Shown here: one piece after another, positions 35,418 through 44,027 of the stretch
Position numbering within the stretch: the first letter of the stretch is position 1
Layout of the letters: each line of letters starts with the position of its first letter
NCBI GenBank assembly: GCA_900550255.1
Contig: URQZ01000004.1
Span: 19,527-83,526, forward strand
Reading direction: 5' to 3'
Origin: an uncultured Mycoplasmatota bacterium
Lineage (GTDB): Bacteria > Bacillota_I > Bacilli_A > RF39 > UBA660
Length of the DNA: 64,000 nt
Position numbers and translations under genes: made by a program
The notes under the pieces: model-generated
What the model was told of the DNA's origin: nothing
Seen by the model: only the letters and a program-made list of their open reading frames with translations
The model's database searches: none

Positions 35418-37226
35418 TATATCTAAAATTATTTTATATTTTACAGTCCAAATATCAAATTGATATAAATAAGCAAGTAATTCTGGGCCTGTCATTAATT
35501 GACCAAACCAAGGAGTTTTAAAACTTTCTCCTCCTGTTTCTATTAAATTCATCAATTTATCGTAATCAAAAATTTTATATAAAACAGATTTCTTATTTTT
35601 TAACCTTTTCTTTAACAATTTAATCATAATCTTCGTATACTTAGGATTATGTGTTTTAGGATAAGGATTTTTCTTTCGATCAATTATTTCTTTTGGTAGA
35701 ATATTTTTAAAAGCATGACGAAGTAAACCTTTTTCTTGATTATTTCTATATTTATATTCCCAAGGTACATTCCATAAATATTCTATTAATTTAGTATCTG
35801 CGAAAGGAACTCTTGCCTCAAGAGAAGCACGCATTGTCATACGATCTTTACGATCTAGTAAAGTTGGCATAAACCAAGTCATATTTAAATAAAATAATTT
35901 TTTTAAATTTTCATCATCAGAAACATTAATTTCACTTAGTGTAAGTTCACATTTTTCTTTCACAAAGTTTTTCAAATCCAATTTTTGAGCTAAATCCTTT
36001 TTTATCAAAGATATTCTCTCATCTAAACTATCAATCCAAGGAAAATTTTCACGTTCTCTAATCTCTTTACGATAAAACCATGGGTATCCACCAAATATTT
36101 CATCCGCACATTCACCACTTAAAATAACTTTATGTTCTTTTCTTATCTGTTTACTAAACCAAAACAAAGAAGAATCTATATCAGCCATTCCCGGATAATC
36201 TCTTGCAATAACACTCTCTTTTAATGTTTTAGCTAATTTGCGCTGACTAATAACCTCATATGTATGATTAGTTTTAAAAGCATTTTTCATAATATCAATA
36301 AATTTTTTATCTTTAGAAACTTGAAATTTGTTAGCCTTAAAATACTTATCATTATCTTCATAATCAATAGAATAAGTATCTAGCACTTGATTTTGTTTTT
36401 TTAATTCATTACTAACAACCGCCGTTATAATACTACTATCTAGTCCACCACTTAAAAAAGTTGAAATTCCTACATCTGATACCATTTGTCTTTTAATGGA
36501 ATCCATAAGCATTCTTCTTACTTTAGTAGAACATACTTCAAATGTATCATCAAACTTTTTATCTTTTACATTCCAATATCTTTTTATATCTATAACTCCT
36601 GCTTTATAAGTTAAATAATGAGCTGCCCTAAGTTCCTTAATACCTTTAAAAATACCACTACCAGGTATTTTAGATGGTCCAAGTCCTAATAATTCTTGCA
36701 AAGATTCTTTATCAATAATAGGTTGTACTAAGTCATTTTTAAGTAAGGCTTTTATTTCTGATGCAAATAAAAAATTGCCATCTATTTGCGTATAAAATAA
36801 AGGCTTGACTCCTAAACGGTCACGAGCAAGAAAAAGGTCTTTACCATCGTATATAGCAAAGGCAAATATTCCTTCTAATTTTTCAACTATTTTTTCCTTG
36901 TAACACGCATAACCTTTCAATATAACTTCTGTATCTGATGTTGTATTAAAACTATACCCTTTTTTTATCAATTTTTTTCTGATACTATCCGTATTATAAA
37001 TTTCACCATTATAAACGATAACATAATTATCGTATTTCATTGGTTGTTTTCCTTTTTCAGGATCAATTATAGCAAGTCTTTTATGACCAAGTAAAACATC
37101 ATCACTTATAAAATATCCTGTACTATCTGGCCCTCGATATTTTAACGTTTTAGTCATTTTTTTAATAATTCTTTTTTTGTTTCTTAAATTTTCATTTTTA
37201 TTCATCCACCCTGTAATTCCACACAT
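35415..37226 (-). CDS. asnB: Asparagine synthase, glutamine-hydrolysing
   Basis: Converts aspartate to asparagine using glutamine and ATP. 603 residues. The N-terminal glutaminase domain starts MCGITGWMN with the nucleophile Cys2 exposed by Met removal, and contains RGPDSTGYF and YNGEIYN. The synthetase domain has the pyrophosphate-binding STFLSGGLDSSI near 260 and SGECADEIFGGYPWFY. It is complete. The gene is transcribed divergently from dpaA across a 106-bp gap; B. subtilis has a sporulation-specific paralogue (asnO), but no firm sporulation promoter was found here. Confidence 0.94.
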   Translation of the reverse strand: MCGITGWMNKNENLRNKKRIIKKMTKTLKYRGPDSTGYFISDDVLLGHKRLAIIDPEKGKQPMKYDNYVIVYNGEIYNTDSIRKKLIKKGYSFNTTSDTEVILKGYACYKEKIVEKLEGIFAFAIYDGKDLFLARDRLGVKPLFYTQIDGNFLFASEIKALLKNDLVQPIIDKESLQELLGLGPSKIPGSGIFKGIKELRAAHYLTYKAGVIDIKRYWNVKDKKFDDTFEVCSTKVRRMLMDSIKRQMVSDVGISTFLSGGLDSSIITAVVSNELKKQNQVLDTYSIDYEDNDKYFKANKFQVSKDKKFIDIMKNAFKTNHTYEVISQRKLAKTLKESVIARDYPGMADIDSSLFWFSKQIRKEHKVILSGECADEIFGGYPWFYRKEIRERENFPWIDSLDERISLIKKDLAQKLDLKNFVKEKCELTLSEINVSDDENLKKLFYLNMTWFMPTLLDRKDRMTMRASLEARVPFADTKLIEYLWNVPWEYKYRNNQEKGLLRHAFKNILPKEIIDRKKNPYPKTHNPKYTKIMIKLLKKRLKNKKSVLYKIFDYDKLMNLIETGGESFKTPWFGQLMTGPELLAYLYQFDIWTVKYKIILDI

Positions 37227-37279
37227 TTTATTACCTCCATCAATATAACTTATGCAACAAAATCAATATAGACACAGTA

Positions 37280-37307
37280 ACATTTAAAAATATTTGTTCA
37301 TATAATA
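37280..37307 (+). promoter_or_regulatory. Sigma-K-like promoter of dpaA
   Basis: AC at 37280-37281, 17 bp, CATATAATA at 37299-37307, fitting the sigma-K consensus AC-N16/17-CATANNNTA. No sigma-A -35 is found at the matching distance. In B. subtilis the dipicolinate synthase operon (spoVF) is sigma-K dependent, which agrees. Confidence 0.6.
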
Positions 37308-37332
37308 GAAGTATGAGTCTTGGGGGTAATAT

Positions 37333-38184
37333 ATGAATACATTAATTCTTGGTGGAGATAAGAGATATTATGAAATTATTGAAGCTTTTAAAAATAAAAA
37401 ATACAATATTGATTTAGTTGGTTATAAAAACAAAATAGATAAAACAAACAACTTAAATATAAGTGATGTTGATGTCTCAAAATATGACATCATTTTATTT
37501 CCTGTTAACGCAATAGGAGAAGATTATACTATTAATGGTGAAATAAATTTTAAAATTAATCCTGATTTTTTAAAACAAGCAAAAGATAATGTTTTAATTT
37601 TTTCAGGTATTAAAACACCTAAATTAGATGAAATTTTAAAAAATGGAGAAAAAAAGGCTTTCTTTCTTATGAAAGATAAAGAGGTTATTAAAGACAATGT
37701 TATTCCTACTGTTGAAGGAATTCTTGCTGATATCATTACTAATACTGACATAACAATTAAAAATGCTAACATTTTAGTTATTGGCTATGGAAATATTGGA
37801 AAATACTTAGTTGAAACTTTAAATCATTTGAAAGCAAATACAATTGTTAGTATAAAAGAAGATTATGATAAATATCTTTTAGATCAAAAAAATATTTATA
37901 ATATTTTTTCTAATGATATTCAAAAAATGAATAAGGTTTTAGAAAAAACAGATATTATTATCAATACAGTTCCTTCCCTAGTTTTGGATAAGAACTATAT
38001 TGATAATATTAATAATAATGCTTATATATTAGATGTATCATCACGACCTCATGGTATTGATAAAGAGGCACTAATAAAAAAAGATATCAATTTCAAAATA
38101 TATCTTGGTATTCCATCAAAAATTGCTCCTAAAACATCAGGATTAATTTTATCTAAGAAAATTAATCATATAATAGGAGGTTAA
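37333..38184 (+). CDS. dpaA: Dipicolinate synthase subunit A
   Basis: NAD(P)-binding subunit of dipicolinate synthase (SpoVFA), which converts dihydroxytetrahydrodipicolinate-type intermediates from lysine synthesis into dipicolinic acid in the mother cell. 283 residues. The N-terminal flavodoxin-like lobe begins NTLILGGDKRYYEII. A Rossmann motif VIGYGNIGKYLVETL lies near 152-166. The end includes YLGIPSKIAPKTSGLIL, characteristic of the family. It is directly followed by dpaB with one base between. It shows that the organism makes, or descends from one that made, heat-resistant spores. Confidence 0.92.
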   Translation: MNTLILGGDKRYYEIIEAFKNKKYNIDLVGYKNKIDKTNNLNISDVDVSKYDIILFPVNAIGEDYTINGEINFKINPDFLKQAKDNVLIFSGIKTPKLDEILKNGEKKAFFLMKDKEVIKDNVIPTVEGILADIITNTDITIKNANILVIGYGNIGKYLVETLNHLKANTIVSIKEDYDKYLLDQKNIYNIFSNDIQKMNKVLEKTDIIINTVPSLVLDKNYIDNINNNAYILDVSSRPHGIDKEALIKKDINFKIYLGIPSKIAPKTSGLILSKKINHIIGG

Positions 38185-38185
38185 A

Positions 38186-38770
38186 ATGGCAAAAATAGGA
38201 TTTGCAATCACTTCTTCTTTTTGTACAGTTTCTAAAATTATAGAACAAATGATTAATTTAAAAGATTTAGGATATGACATAATTCCAATTGTATCACCAG
38301 CTGTTATAGAAAAAGATACACGTTTTGGAAAAGGAGAAAATTTTAAAATTATGATTGAAGAAATAACAGGAAATAAAATTGTTTCTGATATTATTGAGGC
38401 TGAAAAGTTTGGACCTAAAGAAAAACTTGATTTGTTAGTTATTGCACCTGCAACTGGTAATTTTATTGCCAAACTTGCAAATGGAATTACTGATTCAACT
38501 GTAACCATGGCTACAAAAGCTTCACTTAGAAATAATATTCCTATCGTAATTGGTGTTTCAACTAATGACGGTCTTGGAATGAATGGAAAAAATATTATGA
38601 ATTTAATCAATACTAAAAATATTTATTTTATTCCTTTTGGGCAAGATGATTTTATCAACAAACCTAACTCATTAGTTGCTCATTACGATTTACTTATTCC
38701 AACTATTGAAAAAGCTTTAGATAATAGTCAAATTCAACCAGTTATTAAAGAATATAAAAAAACCAAATAA
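38186..38770 (+). CDS. dpaB: Dipicolinate synthase subunit B
   Basis: Flavoprotein-fold subunit of dipicolinate synthase (SpoVFB), 194 residues. It begins KIGFAITSSFCTVSKIIEQM, has the LVIAPATGNFIAKLANGITDS segment of the flavoprotein/phosphopantothenoylcysteine-decarboxylase fold, and IPIVIGVSTNDGLGMNGKNI. AGGAGG (38175-38180) lies inside the end of dpaA, so translation is coupled. It is followed directly by a terminator. Confidence 0.92.
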   Translation: MAKIGFAITSSFCTVSKIIEQMINLKDLGYDIIPIVSPAVIEKDTRFGKGENFKIMIEEITGNKIVSDIIEAEKFGPKEKLDLLVIAPATGNFIAKLANGITDSTVTMATKASLRNNIPIVIGVSTNDGLGMNGKNIMNLINTKNIYFIPFGQDDFINKPNSLVAHYDLLIPTIEKALDNSQIQPVIKEYKKTK

Positions 38771-38783
38771 TTGGTTTTTTTTG
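38757..38783 (+). terminator. Intrinsic terminator of dpaAB
   Basis: AAAAAACCAA-ATAA-TTGGTTTTTTTTG, overlapping the dpaB stop codon. Confidence 0.85.
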
Positions 38784-38792
38784 TCAATATTT

Positions 38793-39782
38793 TTAAATAA
38801 TTATTCCATCTATATCATCAGTTATAACAAAATTAAAAACATCATTAACTTTTTTTATTTTATTTTTACTAATTAAATAAATTTCTGTACTAAGATTTTC
38901 CTCATTTATAACATCACCTAATATTGTTCCTATTTTTACTGTTTTCATCTCAATTTTAGAATTATTTATAATGGTGGTGATAATTTTATTAGTTTGAAAC
39001 TTATTAAACTTTAATCCTGTGTATAACTTATAAATAGTATCTAAATTGTGATAAATTATTTCTTTTTCCTGTGGATAATTTTTATGTTTTATCCTTTTTA
39101 TTAACTTTTTTTCAAAGTTTTTTCTAGGTAATTTGTTTATTTCTATTATTTTAATCTCAGGGTACGTACCTATAAATCGATTTAGAAGCTTTTTTATTTC
39201 TTTGTTTTTTTTAGGAATTATTAGATAACTTTCTTTCATTTTATTGGCTTGCATAATAGCATCTATTGTTTCTAATATTTCACTTAGATATTTTTTTAAA
39301 ATAAAGACACCATTATATATGTATCTTCTATAATCTAGAACATTAACAAGCATTACTTTTGGAAAAACGTCTTCATATTTACATACGAGTGGAATTTCAT
39401 TTTCAGTATAAGTAATATTTTTTAATATTTCTAAGAATTCATTTTTAGAATATTTTCCAATATCATTACATGTATCTTTATCTATCAATTTATTTTCTTT
39501 ATAATCATTTTCAATTTCAATACATTTTATTTTTTGATTAAAAAAAGTTTCTTTTTCAACAAAATTAGTCACTATTCCACTTACACTTGAATAAATATAG
39601 GTTTTATATTTACCTTTTGTTTTTCCAATTACCATTCCTTTTAAAACATAATCACCTTTTTTTACTAATAAGGTTATATCTTTATCACTATTAATACTCA
39701 AAGGAATATAAATATACTTACTACATACAGCTAACAAACGACTATCAGATATATCATTATATCCTAATAATTTTGAAGTCAT
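38793..39782 (-). CDS. RnfC-like protein lacking iron-sulfur motifs
   Basis: A 329-residue protein. The N-terminal part (IYIPLSINSDKDITLLVKKGDYVLKGMVIGKTKG, then SSVSGIVTNFVEKE) matches the barrel-sandwich domain at the start of RnfC, the NADH-binding subunit of Rnf complexes. A later part (YHNLDTIYKLYTGLKFNKFQTNKIITTI, then KIGTILGDVI) matches RnfC's NVGTAxAIYxA...VVTV region and SLBB domain. The Gly-rich nucleotide-binding loop and both CxxCxxC ferredoxin clusters of RnfC are absent, and there is no other rnf gene nearby. The role is unknown; a structural descendant is likely. Start ATG 39782 has GGTGAG. Confidence 0.7.
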   Translation of the reverse strand: MTSKLLGYNDISDSRLLAVCSKYIYIPLSINSDKDITLLVKKGDYVLKGMVIGKTKGKYKTYIYSSVSGIVTNFVEKETFFNQKIKCIEIENDYKENKLIDKDTCNDIGKYSKNEFLEILKNITYTENEIPLVCKYEDVFPKVMLVNVLDYRRYIYNGVFILKKYLSEILETIDAIMQANKMKESYLIIPKKNKEIKKLLNRFIGTYPEIKIIEINKLPRKNFEKKLIKRIKHKNYPQEKEIIYHNLDTIYKLYTGLKFNKFQTNKIITTIINNSKIEMKTVKIGTILGDVINEENLSTEIYLISKNKIKKVNDVFNFVITDDIDGIII

Positions 39783-39828
39783 AAGCTCACCTATCCTACT
39801 TAAATTATACACTATATCTAAAGAAAAA

Positions 39829-39866
39829 AAAAGCTCCGATACCGTAGTACCAAAAGCTTTTTATTT
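39829..39866 (-). terminator. Intrinsic terminator of the two-component operon
   Basis: AAAAAGCT pairs with AGCTTTTTTT on the minus strand, with an inner GGTA/TACC-type pairing, overlapping the kinase stop codon. Confidence 0.7.
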
Positions 39867-41123
39867 AATCATAAAATTCACGCCTTTTCTTTCATTTTTA
39901 ACACTTATTTTATAACCACACAAATCAACTGATTTTTTGATAATAGATAATCCTAGTCCAAATTGGCCTTTGATACCTTTTTTGTAGGGAGTAAAGATTT
40001 GATCAAAGATTTTATCATCGATAGGATCTCCATCATTATAAAAATTAATTGTGTTGTTTTTTATAGTGATTTTTATATTTTTATTTGCATATCTAATAAA
40101 ATTATTGAAGAAGTTATCAACAATTGTTTCCCATATATCTTTTGTTCCATTATAAATCGTATTTTTATCTTTAACAATTAATTTCCAATTTAAATCGGAA
40201 CGATGAAATTTAAATTTTTCCATCGATGATTTTATAATAGGAACTATGTCTATTTTTTCTGTTGATAAATCATCCATTTCTTTTAAGTAGTCTAATTTAT
40301 TTAAGTATAGTAGGGAGTGTACTTTTAATTCTAAGTTTTCTAATTGTTCTTTTATTACTTTTTTTGTTTGTTCAGAATCAATCATATTATCATCGAACGC
40401 TTCTAAATATGATTTCATTACTGTAATAGGAGTTTTAAAATCGTGAGAAATGTTTTGATACATTTGGTTTTTGTATTCTTCCTCTTTTATTAGATTTAAA
40501 TGCATATTATCAATAGCATCTGATAGAATTTTTAATTCATCATCAAAGTGATATTGATATTTTGTTTCATAATCATCACTATCTATATTATCGATTTTCT
40601 TTTTTAAGTATTCTATTTTCATTACTAATCTTCTTGACCATGCTATAAGTAATCCTGAAATAATTATTAATGTTATAAATAAAACAGGAATTATTTTAGA
40701 TAGAATGTCTTCTCTTATTTCATGGACATAGTTATCGTTAGTAATTGAAATCTTTAATTCATACTCATCATATGAAGTGTAGTAATAGTATTTAGTTCCT
40801 TTATAAATAAAATTACCATATGGCTTATTTATTCTTTTTAGTAGTTTTTTAGGAGTAGTATTGATTATTTCTAAAAAGTTTTTAGAAATTCTAGTAGAAT
40901 TATCTGTAATATATATATAAGCTATATTGTTTTCAATTTTATTTTCTAAAGTATCATCATTTATAAATGATAGGGGTTGTTTTAGGTATTCATATATATT
41001 TTTTTCATATATAGGAAATAGTAATTTAGGTAGTAGAAAATACAAGCTTGTTAGTATAATTAAGAATATTACTAATACTATTGATAGTAATTGTTTATCT
41101 AGATCTTTTTTAAATATTCTCAT
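39861..41123 (-). CDS. Two-component sensor histidine kinase
   Basis: A 420-residue membrane kinase. Two helices (about 14-34 and 145-165) flank an extracellular sensor of about 110 residues, followed by a HAMP-like linker, a HisKA dimerisation domain with the phosphoacceptor in NISHDFKTPITVMKSYLEAF, and an ATPase domain with N-box NFFNNFIRYANKNI and a G-box FGLGLSIIKKSVD. It is paired with an OmpR-type regulator whose stop overlaps this ATG (ATGA). The catalytic domain ends shortly after NERKGVNFMIK, at the normal position. The signal is unknown. Confidence 0.92.
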   Translation of the reverse strand: MRIFKKDLDKQLLSIVLVIFLIILTSLYFLLPKLLFPIYEKNIYEYLKQPLSFINDDTLENKIENNIAYIYITDNSTRISKNFLEIINTTPKKLLKRINKPYGNFIYKGTKYYYYTSYDEYELKISITNDNYVHEIREDILSKIIPVLFITLIIISGLLIAWSRRLVMKIEYLKKKIDNIDSDDYETKYQYHFDDELKILSDAIDNMHLNLIKEEEYKNQMYQNISHDFKTPITVMKSYLEAFDDNMIDSEQTKKVIKEQLENLELKVHSLLYLNKLDYLKEMDDLSTEKIDIVPIIKSSMEKFKFHRSDLNWKLIVKDKNTIYNGTKDIWETIVDNFFNNFIRYANKNIKITIKNNTINFYNDGDPIDDKIFDQIFTPYKKGIKGQFGLGLSIIKKSVDLCGYKISVKNERKGVNFMIK

Positions 41124-41779
41124 GTTAATCTATATCCAAATCCATAAATTGTATTTATACTTAACTTTGGCATTTTTCGTCTTAATCTTCTAACTAAGTC
41201 ATCCACTACTCGATCACTTCCAAAGTAATCATCACCCCATACTATTTTTAATATGTCTTCACGACTAAATGATTTATTTTTATTATCTAAAAACATAATT
41301 AACAAATCATATTCTAAGGTAGTTAAATTTATTATTTTTTCATTTTCATATACTAGTCGTTTATTTTTGTCAATTATATACGTTTCATATACAAATTTGT
41401 TTTCTGTTTTAGAATAAACTCTTTTTATGATATTGTTGACTCTTAGGACTAATTCTTTTGGAGAGTATGGTTTTGTGATGTAGTCATCACTTCCTAATTC
41501 TAGTCCTATTATCTTATCTAAATCTTGATCGCGAGCTGATGTAAATATAACAGGAACATTTACATTTGTTTTACGAACTTCTTTTATAATATCATAACCA
41601 CTTACTGAATCGCCTAACATTATATCCAAAATCCAAAGTTTTATTTCTGTATCTTGAATTTTATCTATGGCATCACGCCCATTATAACAGCTTATAACTT
41701 CATACCCTTCTTTCTCTAAATATGATTTTATTAGGCTATTTAAGTTTTTTTCATCTTCAACTAAACAAACTTTATACAT
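41120..41779 (-). CDS. OmpR-family response regulator
   Basis: A 219-residue response regulator. The receiver domain has acidic residues VEDEKN, phospho-acceptor Asp in LWILDIMLGD near 53, and the Lys in YITKPYSPKEL near 104. The C-terminal winged helix includes TTLEYDLLIMFLDNKN and VDDLVRRLRRKM. It forms an operon with the downstream kinase. The 175-bp upstream gap contains a GGAGGTGG-like ribosome binding sequence with a 14-codon open frame starting ATGGAGGTGG, and a second TATAAT close to the AGGTGTT of this gene, so there may be two promoters. Confidence 0.93.
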   Translation of the reverse strand: MYKVCLVEDEKNLNSLIKSYLEKEGYEVISCYNGRDAIDKIQDTEIKLWILDIMLGDSVSGYDIIKEVRKTNVNVPVIFTSARDQDLDKIIGLELGSDDYITKPYSPKELVLRVNNIIKRVYSKTENKFVYETYIIDKNKRLVYENEKIINLTTLEYDLLIMFLDNKNKSFSREDILKIVWGDDYFGSDRVVDDLVRRLRRKMPKLSINTIYGFGYRLT

Positions 41780-41929
41780 AATAACACCTCATATAATATT
41801 ATAACATAATAATTAATCTTTGTTCGGAGTGTTTACTATTTGTTTTACCACCTCCATTTCTATTACGATTTCATTATACAAAGTAAATGTGTATATAATT
41901 TGATAAAATTATGGGAAATTGTGGAAAAG

Positions 41930-41957
41930 AAAAACCTTAATAGAAATTAAGGTCTTA
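41930..41957 (-). terminator. Intrinsic terminator of the rnhB/metallo-hydrolase operon
   Basis: ACCTTAAT-TTCT-ATTAAGGTTTTTCTTTT on the minus strand. Confidence 0.8.
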
Positions 41958-42488
41958 ATTATATCTTTTTAAATAATAGTTATTTCTTTTTTCTTCTGCT
42001 AAAGTGGAAAAATCACCATGTCCTGGATAAATTTTAATCGTATCAGGATAATTACTAATCTTTATTAAACTTTGTTCCATTTCTTTAGAAGATCCTGTTT
42101 CCAAATCAGTTCTACCAATTGTTCCTTTAAATAAAAAGTCACCAGTAAACATAAAATTATATTCATAAAAATAAATACTGATGGAATCACTCTTATGACC
42201 TGGTGTATATATTATTTCAAATTTATATCCATCAATATCATATCTTTTTTCTTCTAAATTATTTCTATCATAAACTTTAGCGTTATAATTTTTAGAAAGC
42301 TCATCTAAAGCTCCTACATGATCAAAATGATGATGTGTTACTAATATAAATTTAACTTCGTTCGTTCCTATTTCCTTTACAATTTTATCATAATCATCAC
42401 CAGGGTCTACAACAACACAACCATTACCATTTGTTAATATATAACAATTAGTTTCAAGCTCTCCAACTTTAATATTTCTTATTTGCAT
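41955..42488 (-). CDS. MBL-fold metallo-hydrolase (glyoxalase II-like)
   Basis: A 177-residue metallo-beta-lactamase-fold hydrolase. The zinc motif is THHHFDHVGA near 50-58, with further ligands in TPGHKSDSISIYF, FTGDFLFKGTIGR and PGHGDFSTL. The short length fits the YqgX-like group of hydroxyacylglutathione hydrolase relatives, which lack the C-terminal glyoxalase II domain. The substrate is not certain. The gene overlaps the 3' end of rnhB by 10 bp. Confidence 0.88.
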   Translation of the reverse strand: MQIRNIKVGELETNCYILTNGNGCVVVDPGDDYDKIVKEIGTNEVKFILVTHHHFDHVGALDELSKNYNAKVYDRNNLEEKRYDIDGYKFEIIYTPGHKSDSISIYFYEYNFMFTGDFLFKGTIGRTDLETGSSKEMEQSLIKISNYPDTIKIYPGHGDFSTLAEEKRNNYYLKRYN

Positions 42489-43102
42489 TTTTCACCCTCC
42501 AATATTTCTCTAACAGGTCCATAAGTTTTTCTATACCCATCAATTAGTCCATATTTATGAATTGCTTCTAAATGTTTTTTTGTAGGATATCCTTTATGTG
42601 AGGCATATCCATATTGTGGATACTTTTTATCAAGTTCATACATCATACTATCACGAGTCACCTTAGCAAGTACACTTGCAGCCGCAATACTTATACTTTT
42701 AGAATCACCTTTTATAATAGAAGTTGTGGGAATATCTAAATCAAGTGGCATAGCATCAATTAATACATGCTCTAAATCTATTTGCTCTTCTACTTTTGAT
42801 ATAGCTTGTTTCATTGCAATTTTAGTTGCTTGATAAATATTTACTTCATCAATTATTTCAGGTTCAACTATACCTATTCCATAGCAAATACAGTTATCTT
42901 TTATATAATCAAAAAAAACATTTCTTTTTTTTTCACTTAATTTTTTAGAATCTGTAAGTCCTTCTAAAACAAAATTTTTAGGAAGTACACAACAAGCAGC
43001 TACTACAGGTCCTACTAATGGACCTCTTCCAACTTCATCAACACCACCAATATAATTAATACCTTGTTTATATAATTTATTTTCATATTCCCATAAATCC
43101 AT
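42479..43102 (-). CDS. rnhB: Ribonuclease HII
   Basis: Cleaves RNA at ribonucleotide-DNA junctions and RNA:DNA hybrids. 207 residues. The catalytic motif GGVDEVGRGPLVGPVVAA holds the DEXGXG triad near 20, with later acidic residues in VLIDAMPLDL and the SIAAASVLAKVTRD helix. A C-terminal YGYASHKGYPTKKHLEAI closes the domain. GGTGATAAT-ATG at 43102 is the start; the frame is open eight codons further upstream. It is probably cotranscribed with the metallo-hydrolase. Confidence 0.94.
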   Translation of the reverse strand: MDLWEYENKLYKQGINYIGGVDEVGRGPLVGPVVAACCVLPKNFVLEGLTDSKKLSEKKRNVFFDYIKDNCICYGIGIVEPEIIDEVNIYQATKIAMKQAISKVEEQIDLEHVLIDAMPLDLDIPTTSIIKGDSKSISIAAASVLAKVTRDSMMYELDKKYPQYGYASHKGYPTKKHLEAIHKYGLIDGYRKTYGPVREILEGEKCK

Positions 43103-43124
43103 ATTATCACCATATAAATTATAC

Positions 43125-43151
43125 ACTAATTATTCTCTTTTGCATATACTT
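43125..43151 (+). promoter_or_regulatory. Candidate mother-cell sigma promoter
   Basis: AC at 43125-43126, 16 bp, CATATACTT at 43143-43151. It differs from the sigma-K -10 CATANNNTA at one base and also resembles the sigma-E box CATACAnT. Confidence 0.35.
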
Positions 43152-43173
43152 AATATAGATAGGAGAGTGTGTC

Positions 43174-43482
43174 ATGAAAAAAGATAGAAACTGTGGAGCA
43201 AATCCATACCCAATATATCCTGCTTACCCAGGAATGAATATGTTACCAGGAATACCTGGTATGCCAAATCCTAATATGGGAATGTATAATCCTATATCAT
43301 ATGGCGTAAATACTAGCGATAGTTCTGTAAGTACAAATACCATTGAACAACAATTAAATAATTTAGAACAACAAATTAATTTATTAGATAAAAGAATTAC
43401 TAACTTAGAAACTATGTATAACAATAATAATTCTATTTCTTATAATAATAAATATAATAGTTCAAATTATCAAATGATGTAA
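43174..43482 (+). CDS. Small Pro/Gly/Asn-rich protein, possible spore surface protein
   Basis: A 102-residue protein not recognised by family. Residues 6-50 are rich in Pro, Gly, Met, Tyr and Asn (NPYPIYPAYPGMNMLPGIPG), residues 55-80 form a predicted coiled coil (IEQQLNNLEQQINLLDKRIT), and the tail is Asn/Ser/Tyr-rich. There is no signal peptide. Such composition is common in coat and exosporium-associated proteins. The possible mother-cell promoter upstream supports that reading, but both points are weak. GATAGGAGAGTGTGTC precedes the ATG. Confidence 0.65.
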   Translation: MKKDRNCGANPYPIYPAYPGMNMLPGIPGMPNPNMGMYNPISYGVNTSDSSVSTNTIEQQLNNLEQQINLLDKRITNLETMYNNNNSISYNNKYNSSNYQMM

Positions 43483-43485
43483 TTA

Positions 43486-43519
43486 TAAAAAGGAGCGATT
43501 TTAAATTGCTCCTTTTAAT
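43486..43519. terminator. Bidirectional intrinsic terminator
   Basis: AAAAGGAGC and GCTCCTTTT pair around a GATTTTAAATT loop between convergent genes. T-runs follow on both sides. Confidence 0.85.
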
Positions 43520-43919
43520 CTTGTAAATATTCTTTTATTTTATCAACTGATATTCCTGATGCCAAAGCTACTTGATCAATTCCAAAATCATTTACCATTA
43601 AAGCGATAATTGATTGTAAAGAATTTACTTTACTCTTATAAGTTAAGATTGTTTTCCTAAGTACTTGAACCTCAGATTGAAGATTTTCTACTTCTTCTTC
43701 CATATTTTTACTTTGTTCTTGATATTTTTTTATTACTTCTTTTGTTTCTCTTTCTAAATTATTATATTTCATTTTTAAAACATCTAAATTTTTAACTTTA
43801 TTTTCATACTCTTTTATTTTTTTATTATGAATAAACATATTTTGTTCTAACTCTTCTAAGATATTATTTCTTTCATCTGATTCTTTCTTAATCATTTCGG
43901 TTAAATTGTTGTTATTCAT
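43515..43919 (-). CDS. Coiled-coil protein with C-terminal helical motif
   Basis: A 134-residue cytosolic protein. Residues 1-105 are a continuous heptad-like coiled coil (IKEYENKVKNLDVLKMKYNNLERE and so on). The last 30 residues (FGIDQVALASGISVDKIKEYLQD) look like a small helix-turn-helix. No family was recognised. It has its own terminator and a TTGGGGATGATATT leader. It could be a DNA-tethering or structural protein. Confidence 0.7.
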   Translation of the reverse strand: MNNNNLTEMIKKESDERNNILEELEQNMFIHNKKIKEYENKVKNLDVLKMKYNNLERETKEVIKKYQEQSKNMEEEVENLQSEVQVLRKTILTYKSKVNSLQSIIALMVNDFGIDQVALASGISVDKIKEYLQD

Positions 43920-43995
43920 AATATCATCCCCAATTAATATTCTAACACTATTGTACCATATATATTTTTATAATGATACAAAAATCTTATTTATA

Positions 43996-44027
43996 AACAA
44001 AAAAACAGTTAAAAAACTGTTTTTAAA
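43996..44027 (-). terminator. Intrinsic terminator of the YfcC-type carrier gene
   Basis: AAAAACAGTT-TTTT-AACTGTTTTTTTG on the minus strand, overlapping the stop codon. Confidence 0.85.

Noticed and set aside
37246..37254. CATAAGTTA on the minus strand upstream of asnB, resembling a sigma-E/K -10
   Set aside because: No matching -35 element at 16-18 bp, so not enough to claim a sporulation promoter for asnB.
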